Assembly (NCBI GenBank): GCA_021797085.1
Contig: JAKAAG010000006.1
Coordinates: forward strand, 1 to 47,639
From: Nanobdellota archaeon
Lineage (GTDB): Archaea; Nanobdellota; Nanobdellia; Parvarchaeales; Parvarchaeaceae
Reading direction: 5' to 3'
Length of the DNA: 47,639 nucleotides
In this document: positions 39,865 through 47,531 of the stretch, piece after piece
How the letters are laid out: the number at the start of each line of letters is the position of its first letter
How positions within the stretch are numbered: position 1 is the stretch's first letter
Translations under genes and position numbers: made by a program
Notes under the pieces: generated by a model
Databases searched by the model: none
Told to the model about the DNA's origin: nothing
Seen by the model: only the letters and a program-made list of their open reading frames with translations

Positions 39865-40599
39865 TTATAGAAGTTTTAGCGCGTCCTTCTCGTTTTCATT
39901 CAGCTCCCCAGGTATGACAAGCGAGGAGGGAGGCTTAAGGCCATTTAAATCCTTATTGTTTATATTTATGATTTTTTGGTCAACGCTGCCCATTTTTGAT
40001 ATTGCGATTACATTTTTCCAGTCTATTATTTTTATCCCTCTTTTGTTTTCTATCTCTTTAAGTATCTCAACGGCCCTTTCAGGGCTTACAAACTCTTCAT
40101 TGTTTTTTACCTCCAAGAGGACAAGAGAATGGTAATTGCATTTTATATTTTTTTCTATTACTTCAAAAAAGCTTTCTGGATGAAAATGCTCGCTGTAAAT
40201 TGGTATACTGGTAGTGCCGCCGAATTTGTAAAGTGACAACCCTGTTTCGCCCAATGCAGAGAATATACTAGAGGAATGGATTATTTGTATTTGTATATTT
40301 CTAGCTTTGCATTCCTGTATCAGTGAAAAATGGGTAGTAGCGGCAAGAGGATCACCTGGCACCAAAACAGCAATCTTTTCAGTCATGGCTTTATCTATTA
40401 TTAGATTGCTTTCCATCGTTTCTCTTCCGACAATTGCTATTTTTTTGCCGATTTCTTTTTCAAGGTTTTCAAGGAAAGTTATGTCATTTAAATTCGTATA
40501 TCTCTCAAGCAGAATTTCATCGCATTTTTTAAGTTCATCTATAGCCCTTAAAGGCAAATCATTTAAATAATATAATCCCGTACCAATTAAGTATAACAT
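39865..40599 (-). CDS. dph5: Diphthine synthase
   Basis: A 244-residue SAM-dependent methyltransferase of the tetrapyrrole-methylase fold. The start MLYLIGTGLYYLNDLPLRA, VLVPGDPLAATTH (residue about 91), IIHSSSIFSALGETGLSLYKFG (residue about 105) and the C-terminal PPSSLVIPGELNENEKDAL are all family hallmarks. It methylates the modified histidine of aEF2, an intermediate step of diphthamide synthesis that precedes the Dph6 reaction. It interrupts the surface locus, and its start codon overlaps that of the divergent prepilin peptidase. Confidence 0.95.
   Translation of the reverse strand: MLYLIGTGLYYLNDLPLRAIDELKKCDEILLERYTNLNDITFLENLEKEIGKKIAIVGRETMESNLIIDKAMTEKIAVLVPGDPLAATTHFSLIQECKARNIQIQIIHSSSIFSALGETGLSLYKFGGTTSIPIYSEHFHPESFFEVIEKNIKCNYHSLVLLEVKNNEEFVSPERAVEILKEIENKRGIKIIDWKNVIAISKMGSVDQKIININNKDLNGLKPPSSLVIPGELNENEKDALKLL
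40567..40574 (+). promoter_or_regulatory. TATA box of the prepilin peptidase, inside dph5
   Basis: An AATATAAT-type box is centred about 27 bp before ATG 40598 and lies within the dph5 coding region on the opposite strand. Confidence 0.45.
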
Positions 40600-41431
40600 G
40601 GTATATCAAATGGATTATCTGATATTTATCTTTGTACTTTTGATGTTGCTGATAGCTTCTATACAGGACTTCAGAAACAGAGAAGTACCTGATTCAATAA
40701 GCTATATCCTAATGGCAGGCACACTGCTGCTTTCATTTATTTATTCCTTAGCTTACAACACCATTTCAAATCTAATCTATATACCCATTTCCCTGCTGCT
40801 GCTTTTCGGGTTTTCCTACTTCATGTATCGCTTAGGTCAATGGGGCGGAGGGGATGTAAAATTAATGCTTGGGTTAAGCTTCGTTTTCACCTCTTTAAAC
40901 GTTTTTTCGGACAAATCCTTTATTGCATTGTTTATAAACATCCTCCTTTTTGGAGGGATTTACGGGTTAATCGGCACAATATTATTTGGATTAGTGAAAA
41001 TAAACAAACTCAAAAAGCATTTCCAAAGGTATGACGTTCCTTTTTTCATTGCATCAGCTGCCATTATAATTCTATCGGTTTTGTTGGTTCCATTCCCAAT
41101 AAACATTTTCATTGCAGTAGGCGTATTCATGATATTTTCCATCCGCTTTGTATTTTTGGTAGCAAACAACCTAATGTACATACAAGAGAAGGTTTCAAAA
41201 CTTACTGAGGGAGATTGGCTTGCAGAGTCACCAAAGGATTCAAACGGCAAAAAAATAGTGCCTGAAAGAAGCACTGGATTGACAAATGCAGACATTCAAA
41301 AGCTAAAGGAAAAAGGTATAAAAGAAGTTATAATCAAGATTGGCCTGCCTTTTGTTCCTGGCATATTCTTTGCAGTTATTATAACAGTTTTATTAGGCAA
41401 TCCGTTCCTTCAGCTTTTTTCTGCATTATAA
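40598..41431 (+). CDS. Archaeal prepilin peptidase, A24 family
   Basis: A 277-residue polytopic protein with about seven or eight helices. The two catalytic aspartates are Asp24 (ASIQDFRNREVPD) and Asp86 in the GxGD motif (WGGGDVKLMLG). This is the aspartic peptidase that cleaves class III signals after the KG or similar charged stretch. A cytoplasmic loop near residues 200-245 (EGDWLAESPKD, then TGLTNADIQKLKEKGI) resembles that of PibD/EppA-type homologues. ATG 40598 overlaps the dph5 start codon; ATG 40610 is an alternative. Flanking pilin-like genes are its probable substrates. Confidence 0.9.
   Translation: MVYQMDYLIFIFVLLMLLIASIQDFRNREVPDSISYILMAGTLLLSFIYSLAYNTISNLIYIPISLLLLFGFSYFMYRLGQWGGGDVKLMLGLSFVFTSLNVFSDKSFIALFINILLFGGIYGLIGTILFGLVKINKLKKHFQRYDVPFFIASAAIIILSVLLVPFPINIFIAVGVFMIFSIRFVFLVANNLMYIQEKVSKLTEGDWLAESPKDSNGKKIVPERSTGLTNADIQKLKEKGIKEVIIKIGLPFVPGIFFAVIITVLLGNPFLQLFSAL
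40621..40630 (-). promoter_or_regulatory. TATA box of dph5, inside the prepilin peptidase gene
   Basis: GATAAATATC on the minus strand is centred about 26 bp upstream of the dph5 start codon and falls within codons 8-11 of the prepilin peptidase. Confidence 0.45.
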
Positions 41432-41433
41432 AA

Positions 41434-41529
41434 TCAATCTTCTAGTAACTCTTCATCTTTCTCAATATCATAATCTTCATCAGGGTCTTCAGTTTCCCCA
41501 TCGTTTATAGAAAATTCCTTTCTTTTCAT
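41434..41529 (-). CDS. Possible 31-residue acidic microprotein
   Basis: An ATG-started frame on the minus strand encodes MKRKEFSINDGETEDPDEDY and a further run of Asp/Glu ending LLED. A TATATTA-type stretch lies about 24 bp upstream. It fills the otherwise empty spacer between the prepilin peptidase and the giant adhesin. No homologue can be judged from so short a sequence, so it may be chance. Confidence 0.35.
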   Translation of the reverse strand: MKRKEFSINDGETEDPDEDYDIEKDEELLED

Positions 41530-41593
41530 AAATACACTACAATATAGTAATATACATTGTTATATTTAAGCTTTTCATTGCTTTTTTTTAGAT

Positions 41594-41620
41594 TAAACTT
41601 ATTTAAAATAATAAAGTTTA
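41594..41620 (+). promoter_or_regulatory. Promoter of the giant adhesin with flanking inverted repeat
   Basis: TAAACTT and AAGTTTA (7-bp arms) bracket a TTTAAAATAATA core whose centre is about 29 bp before ATG 41636. An inverted repeat around the TATA region is a candidate operator. Confidence 0.45.
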
Positions 41621-41635
41621 TTAATCCTTATACAT

Positions 41636-44600
41636 ATGCAAATTAAAACTGGCAAAAAGGGACAAACAGTTGTAGAATCCTTGATGACCTATGGTTGGAT
41701 GATTGTTCTTGTAGCAGCAGTTTTAATTGTTGTTTTTCTTCTAGGGTTATTTTCTCCATTACATTTTATTTCACCTTCTTCAACAATAAGCGGATTTACA
41801 GGTGTAAAAGTAACTGCCGTAATTGCAAATTACAGTTATATGGAATTTTATCTTACAAATTCTCTTTCGGTTTCAGTCAATTTAAACAAATTCTCCTTGC
41901 TTTATAACAATACGAGGTTATCAAATGTAAGCTGCCAGTATTTGACACTATCACCAGGTCAGAATTCAATATGCTTTACAAAATTAAAGCTTGCAAACAC
42001 CCGGGACACAGTTTCATTGGGAATCACATTTGCCATTTCAAGTGTTATAAACGCTTCTTCAAATGGTACAATGTCCTTTGTTCCTACAAATATAAATCTG
42101 CCATTGCCTTCCATTATAACCGAATTCAGTGAGGAGGGCCTTCCAACTGGCTCTCAATGGTGGGTGGATTTCAAAGGTGCTAATCATACCTCTACAGGCA
42201 CTGAAATACTGTTTGCCTCCGTCCCAGGTAACTATTCCTTCATCGTTGGCAACACATCATTTAACGGCTGTACATTCACCGCTCTTCCTTCTTCTGGTTA
42301 TTCTGAAGCAGGCCTTCTAAACAATATAATATTCATTAATTCCTGTGCGGCTACCTTCATAGAGAAAGAGTTGCCCCTAGGCACAAAGTGGAAAGTAGAA
42401 TATGCGGGCGTTAATCAGTCTTCAACTACCAATTTATTGGTGTTTACAAATGAAAAAAGAGGCACATACCCATATTCAGTTAACGATTCTATAGTGGCGG
42501 GCTGTATATACCAACCTTCACCTTCCTCTGGATCTTTGGCCGTAGGGCAATACCAATATATACGTTTTCTAGGAGAATGTACAACTACATTTACTGAAAG
42601 TGGTTTGCCTTCTGGTTACAAATGGAATATGTCATTTGATGGGCTTGGAAAGGAAAATACCACAAGTAATATCTATTATTTCGGCTCTCCTGGAAATTAT
42701 TCTTATTCCATTAGCACGTTGTCTAATTCTTCTTCTTACCCTGTTTGTAGCACAACATACACTCCCTCACCTTCTTCTAATACAGTGGCGGCAGGTTCCA
42801 CGGTCTTAATTACTTTTTCAGCAGAAACAACATGTACAACTACATTTACTGAAAGTGGTTTGCCTTCTGGTTATCAATGGGATGTTACATATAATTCGAT
42901 ACCAAAATCTGCAGATGCACCTGCCGATATACCGTTTACAACAAAATCGAGCGGCAGCAGCATACCTACTTATCCATACTCCATTCCATACCTTTCAAAT
43001 TCCTCTTCGACATTGGATTGTAAAACAACATACGCCCCATCTCCATCATCTGGGTCAGCAGAAGCAGGTACTACGGTTCCGATTAGTTTTACTGATTTCA
43101 CAGTATGTATAACAACCTTTACTGAAACGGGATTAGGCTCAGGAACAGTATGGTCTGTAACTTATAATGGAAATACTAATAGTGGCACTGCACCATCAGA
43201 TATAACATTTAAAACAAATACTACTGGTGCAGGCATTCCAGCTTATTCCTATACTATAAATAAAATTGCTCCAACTACTTCTTCAACTTTAGACTGCACA
43301 ACGGCTGCTACTCCTACCCCTTCCTCCGGAACTAATTTACCCGCAGGCTCAACTGTAGCGGTTTCTTTCGCAGCAGAAACAACATGCATAACAACATTTG
43401 ATGAGTCGAACCTCCCAACCAATTATCTTTGGAATGTTACTTTTAACAACACTAAGAACTATTCTACCTCTACGAGCATGGAGTTTACGACCGTTAACTC
43501 TGGGAGCACGATACCTTCTCTGCCTTACTCCGTTCCAACTTTAACATCAACAAGTGTAGAATGGAACTTCGGTACTTCAAGTTATCAGGGGGATATATAC
43601 CAAGGGATGCCTACAGAAGCGTTTCCATCATCTTTGAGTGATTTGAACAACAATGTGGTGGCATGCGGTTCACCATATGATTCCCAAGGTTATACTGCCG
43701 TAGGTTATATGTACTTTACCTCTTCAATTACGGTAACTATAACTTCAGATGACGCTATGGCAGTTTTCTATACCCCAGTTGGGTCTAATTCCTGGACAAG
43801 TGTCTTCGGGAGTAATGCTTGGCATGGAGAAGGGGCGACACAGTATGGGCCAACAACAGTTTCAGTAACACCAGGTTGGTATGAAGTTGCAGTGGACTGG
43901 ACAAATATCTGTGGCCCAGGTATGAGTGCCTTTGAGATAAATGGTGCTTACATGTTATCTAGCCAATTTAATGTAATTGGGTGGACTCCCTCTAATGATA
44001 TACAATTATTACCCTATTCAGATGTTTCAACGGATCCTGCTAGCCCTTCAGATATTACAGTAGAGCAGACGGGTTCATGGTCTCATGAATTCAATGGTTA
44101 CTTTACGTATACTTACACACCATCACCATCCTCTAATACAGTATCGGCCGGCTCTACAAATTCAATTTCATATTCTACAAGCGGTTCATCAACAACAGAA
44201 TTCTATGAAACTAACTTACCTTCTTCAGCTTCAAGTTGGTCTGTGTCATACGATAATGGCGCAGCTAGTGGCTCAAACTCCGCAGGTTCTCCTATAACAC
44301 TTTCATTAGGCAGTCAATCATCACAGAATTCATATCCTGCAACTGCAACAGCAGACACCTCTACCGGCTTAGCATGTACTGCATCCGCTTCTGTTGAAGA
44401 AGGCACTACTTATACGTTTACAAATTGGTTGTGCAGACTACCAGTCTATATAGATAATACGCAGGGCACTGCAACGCCTGCACCCTTCCAGCAAGAGTTG
44501 ATAGTTAATTCTCAAACATACTCTCAGTACGAGGCTTCAAATCTAGATAATGTGGAGTTTACTTATGCTAATGGAACAATTATACCTTCTTGGCTTGAAT

Positions 44601-46927
44601 CTGGAAACTCCAGTACAGCACCTTCAACCGTTTATTGGCTTAAGATAGGGGGAGGAATACCAGCAAACTCGGAAATGGAGATATACATTAATTTTGCACT
44701 TCCGACATCAACTAATGTTTTCAATACAGTGAATGTGGGAGAGGCTCCGCAGCTTTCTCCAAATTATGCAGAGTATGATGACGGAGCTGATGTATTCAAT
44801 GTCTACTCCAACTTCGCCGGCACAAGCCTGCCAAGTGATTTCACCTCTTATGTTGGAGACGCCACACTGTCAGTGGATAATGGCCTTCACCTACAAGTAG
44901 CAAACAACGGCTGCTCCAGTACATGGGCAGGTATAATCTACAACAACCCTATAGACTCAGCAGATTCTATAGTGGAAACCTATAGCTCGGGAACCAGAGT
45001 TGCAGGACCTGAAGATGTTGGATTGTATACAGGAAATAGCGACACTGCAGGAGGATATGCAGGAGTGGCCGATACTTGGGGATGGGGATACGGAACAATA
45101 AGCGGTGGATACGGAAACATAGGCAATCCATTTGACATAAGCTCAGGTAGCGGAGTGGCAAGCATTTACTGGATAGGAAATGGAAACGAAGGCATCGGAT
45201 GGAATTACAACTTTGTCTCATCAACAAACACGAATGAAGGGTGGAGCAGCAGCTTATATGCATCTATACAGACTGGGGAGTGCTCTCCTAATGCAAACAT
45301 GGTTTATTACTGGTTTAGGGTCAGGGCATACCCTCCAAATGGGGTTATGCCATATGCATGGGTCCAGCCAGTTTTGCCATCAGGTATTAGTGATTACACA
45401 CCATTAACAATATCTAACACACAATCCTCTGCAACTTCTACTCCTTTCCAGCAGTTGGTAACTATAAATCCTTCAAGTCCATTATGGTCTTATATAAATC
45501 ATGACGGCCAGTCAACAGGTCAGAACTTGGAATTTATGTATGGGAATGGTACTATAATTCCAAGTTGGTTAGAATCTAATTTAACTTATATTTCACCAGG
45601 GTATAGTTCTTCTACGGGTTCTACCTCTGCATCGACGACAGTACCAAGTGATAATTATTACTTATGTGCAGGTGGCGATGGTAATGGGGCTTTAAGTTCA
45701 TATTCTTGGACCAACTTGGCTTCTACGACTTATACAAGTCTGGGATATCAAAGTTCACCGACCTGCAGCGATTCATCTAGCAGCTCTGATATAGTTGTTG
45801 GCGGCGTTTCTTTAAATCAAAATTACATTAGTGACCAAGTAAATACCTATAATTCAGTATCATCTTTTAGCTGGCAATTCACAGTTCCATCAAATGCAGG
45901 TTATACACTTTTAGTTGGATCATGTGGTTGGTTTGAATGCAGTTCTATATCTTTACCGGCTGGTTGCAGCCAGTTGTTCTTTACTCATGGTGGAGACAAC
46001 TATGAAACGGCATTTGCCGCAGCATGTAACCTTAATCCAGGCAGTTACACAGTTTCTGGCAACCTTAATGGTGCTGGGTATGTCAGCATTGGGGCATTTT
46101 ATTTCTATTCTACTTTAAATTATTGGATAAAATTGGGAAGCATACCTGCATATTCAAGCGAACCTATATATATTGGAGTTGCATCCACATCTACAAATCT
46201 ATTCAATGGAAATACAGTTGGAGAAGCACCACAGCTTTCAAGTTCATACGCAGAATACGATAATGGTGCTAATGTATTTAATTACTACACTAACTTTGCC
46301 GGTACAAGCCTTCCTTCGGGATGGAGTAGTATAGTGGATAATGGAGTTGCTTCCGATTCAGTAAGTAATGGATTAACATTAAGCGTTTCAGGTACTAATT
46401 ATCCGTTGATATGGGTATGGTATGATACAGCACTTTCTCCTACAAACGAGATATTTGATGCTTATTCTACATCCACTACTTTCAGTACAGGCGTAGAAAC
46501 AACCGAAGTTGCTCTTTCAACTGACAAATATGGAAATGACTTACCCAGTTGTGGAGTTTATCAGACTTATAACGGATATTCAAACAATCAAGGGTCCTCT
46601 ACTAATTCATGGAACATAGCAGAAGCCGTTGAATCAACAACGTGCGACAGCTCTTCTAGCAGTAGCTTTGGTGGAAACTTTTTAGATGGCGTTTATACTG
46701 TTAGGAGCATAAACTGGCAGGGAACCGGTAATGAAAACGCAGGCATTGATTATACACGTAATAACTGGGATAACACGGTTGTTTCTCAGTCCAATGTTTA
46801 CTTTGGTTTAGGCCTATATGAAGGTAACCAGGGAGATTCGCTTAATTTCAAGGTACAGTGGGCGAGGGAAAGAGCATACCCTCCAAATGGGGTTATGCCA
46901 TCTGTAAATATCGGCCCAGTTGCATAA
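41636..46927 (+). CDS. Giant pilin-like adhesin with class III signal, GLP repeats, PA14-like and DUF2341 modules
   Basis: A 1763-residue product. A class III (prepilin-type) signal KKGQTVVESLMTYGWM, with Glu5 after the expected cut, and a hydrophobic helix to residue about 38 lead into a pilin-like domain (to about 158). Seven repeats with the motif FxExxLPxGxxWxV follow, starting at residues about 160, 239, 314, 399, 490, 584 and 852. Each repeat carries a cysteine pair 25-32 residues apart. A PA14-like module (SDDAMAVFY) occupies about 640-780 within repeat 6. Two DUF2341 plus concanavalin-like modules span about 933-1250 and 1255-1763, the second with an inserted domain. There is no C-terminal anchor. 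A pilus-tip or cell-surface adhesin is the best inference. Confidence 0.85.
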   Translation: MQIKTGKKGQTVVESLMTYGWMIVLVAAVLIVVFLLGLFSPLHFISPSSTISGFTGVKVTAVIANYSYMEFYLTNSLSVSVNLNKFSLLYNNTRLSNVSCQYLTLSPGQNSICFTKLKLANTRDTVSLGITFAISSVINASSNGTMSFVPTNINLPLPSIITEFSEEGLPTGSQWWVDFKGANHTSTGTEILFASVPGNYSFIVGNTSFNGCTFTALPSSGYSEAGLLNNIIFINSCAATFIEKELPLGTKWKVEYAGVNQSSTTNLLVFTNEKRGTYPYSVNDSIVAGCIYQPSPSSGSLAVGQYQYIRFLGECTTTFTESGLPSGYKWNMSFDGLGKENTTSNIYYFGSPGNYSYSISTLSNSSSYPVCSTTYTPSPSSNTVAAGSTVLITFSAETTCTTTFTESGLPSGYQWDVTYNSIPKSADAPADIPFTTKSSGSSIPTYPYSIPYLSNSSSTLDCKTTYAPSPSSGSAEAGTTVPISFTDFTVCITTFTETGLGSGTVWSVTYNGNTNSGTAPSDITFKTNTTGAGIPAYSYTINKIAPTTSSTLDCTTAATPTPSSGTNLPAGSTVAVSFAAETTCITTFDESNLPTNYLWNVTFNNTKNYSTSTSMEFTTVNSGSTIPSLPYSVPTLTSTSVEWNFGTSSYQGDIYQGMPTEAFPSSLSDLNNNVVACGSPYDSQGYTAVGYMYFTSSITVTITSDDAMAVFYTPVGSNSWTSVFGSNAWHGEGATQYGPTTVSVTPGWYEVAVDWTNICGPGMSAFEINGAYMLSSQFNVIGWTPSNDIQLLPYSDVSTDPASPSDITVEQTGSWSHEFNGYFTYTYTPSPSSNTVSAGSTNSISYSTSGSSTTEFYETNLPSSASSWSVSYDNGAASGSNSAGSPITLSLGSQSSQNSYPATATADTSTGLACTASASVEEGTTYTFTNWLCRLPVYIDNTQGTATPAPFQQELIVNSQTYSQYEASNLDNVEFTYANGTIIPSWLESGNSSTAPSTVYWLKIGGGIPANSEMEIYINFALPTSTNVFNTVNVGEAPQLSPNYAEYDDGADVFNVYSNFAGTSLPSDFTSYVGDATLSVDNGLHLQVANNGCSSTWAGIIYNNPIDSADSIVETYSSGTRVAGPEDVGLYTGNSDTAGGYAGVADTWGWGYGTISGGYGNIGNPFDISSGSGVASIYWIGNGNEGIGWNYNFVSSTNTNEGWSSSLYASIQTGECSPNANMVYYWFRVRAYPPNGVMPYAWVQPVLPSGISDYTPLTISNTQSSATSTPFQQLVTINPSSPLWSYINHDGQSTGQNLEFMYGNGTIIPSWLESNLTYISPGYSSSTGSTSASTTVPSDNYYLCAGGDGNGALSSYSWTNLASTTYTSLGYQSSPTCSDSSSSSDIVVGGVSLNQNYISDQVNTYNSVSSFSWQFTVPSNAGYTLLVGSCGWFECSSISLPAGCSQLFFTHGGDNYETAFAAACNLNPGSYTVSGNLNGAGYVSIGAFYFYSTLNYWIKLGSIPAYSSEPIYIGVASTSTNLFNGNTVGEAPQLSSSYAEYDNGANVFNYYTNFAGTSLPSGWSSIVDNGVASDSVSNGLTLSVSGTNYPLIWVWYDTALSPTNEIFDAYSTSTTFSTGVETTEVALSTDKYGNDLPSCGVYQTYNGYSNNQGSSTNSWNIAEAVESTTCDSSSSSSFGGNFLDGVYTVRSINWQGTGNENAGIDYTRNNWDNTVVSQSNVYFGLGLYEGNQGDSLNFKVQWARERAYPPNGVMPSVNIGPVA
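42113..44431 (+). repeat. Array of FxESGLPxGxxW repeats
   Basis: Seven copies encode variants of TFTESGLPSGYxWxVTYN followed by a Pro-Ser-Ser strand and a Cys. Units 3 and 4 share an identical 42-nt stretch (from 42577 and from 42832, 255 bp apart), so that pair is recent. The same motif is familiar from surface proteins of Thermoplasmata and related acidophiles (recalled, not searched). Confidence 0.85.
45310..46904 (+). repeat. Duplicated DUF2341/lectin-like module ends
   Basis: The stretch encoding AYPPNGVMP occurs near 45328 and 46876 and is identical over about 28 nt. EAPQLS-x2-YAEYD-x-GA also occurs in both modules (near 44740 and 46220). The two modules are divergent copies, with an extra domain of about 180 residues inserted in the second. 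Confidence 0.75.
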
Positions 46928-46928
46928 T

Positions 46929-47459
46929 ATGGAAGATAAGAAAGTAAGCAGAGGTTTAGACAAAAACACCAAGAAGAATTTAAAAAGCAATATAATCCAA
47001 AAAAAAGAAAACACGTCTAACTCCAATCTATATTTTTATTTGATTCTATTGTTTAGTCTGGTTGCTCTTGCGGGAGTTTTATATTTAGTGTTTTCATTTT
47101 CTATGCGTTTAATTCCGGAGACTTTATGCAATATTGGTTCAAGCAGATTCAACTGCACAAACATACTTACAAGCACTTATGCTAGATTTTACGGTCAGTA
47201 CCTTTATTTATACGGTTTGTTCTTTCTAGTCATAGAATTGGCTTTGCTTGCATTTATAAAGCATTACAAAAATAAAGCTATTTTATTTTATTCGTTTTTT
47301 GCCATACTTTTGATTGGTTCGGCAATATCGGTTTACCTTCTTTTCATAGAGTTTTCTGTTTTAATATTTATTTGTCTACCTTGTACGATTAGCTTAATCT
47401 CAATATTGGCAATGCTTCCTTTTTCATTTTTGTACAGATATTACTCAAAAAAGCAATAA
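46929..47459 (+). CDS. VKOR-family disulfide-forming membrane protein
   Basis: A 176-residue product from ATG 46929, two bases after the adhesin stop codon; a TTG at 46920 in frame is less likely. A basic cytoplasmic start (to about 32) is followed by four or five helices. The shuttle cysteines are Cys67 and Cys76 (LCNIGSSRFNC), followed by the TSTYARFYGQ signature. The active CxxC is Cys149-Cys152 (CLPC) near the outer end of a helix. VKOR passes electrons from newly formed protein disulfides to quinone. No thioredoxin domain is fused, so a separate DsbA-like partner is expected. Co-transcription with a cysteine-paired adhesin gives it an obvious client. Confidence 0.88.
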   Translation: MEDKKVSRGLDKNTKKNLKSNIIQKKENTSNSNLYFYLILLFSLVALAGVLYLVFSFSMRLIPETLCNIGSSRFNCTNILTSTYARFYGQYLYLYGLFFLVIELALLAFIKHYKNKAILFYSFFAILLIGSAISVYLLFIEFSVLIFICLPCTISLISILAMLPFSFLYRYYSKKQ

Positions 47460-47501
47460 AATAGGAATTTGTGCATTAAACAGCCAAATATAAGCAAAAG
47501 C

Positions 47502-47509
47502 TTTATAAA
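47502..47509 (+). promoter_or_regulatory. Strong TATA box near the window end
   Basis: TTTATAAA preceded by GCAAAAGC (BRE-like) is one of the best promoter matches in the window. Transcription would start near 47532. The first ATG downstream (47550) opens only a five-codon frame. Confidence 0.6.
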
Positions 47510-47531
47510 CCTTTTCTACTTATTAGATATT

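Noticed and set aside
42113-44431. CRISPR array
   Set aside because: The repeats are long, divergent and in one coding frame, with no uniform short repeat and unique spacers. No CRISPR or cas gene was seen anywhere in the window.
44967-45407. Small frames inside the adhesin gene on both strands
   Set aside because: They are covered by a 1763-codon frame with clear domain content, and they lack promoters and coherent sequences.
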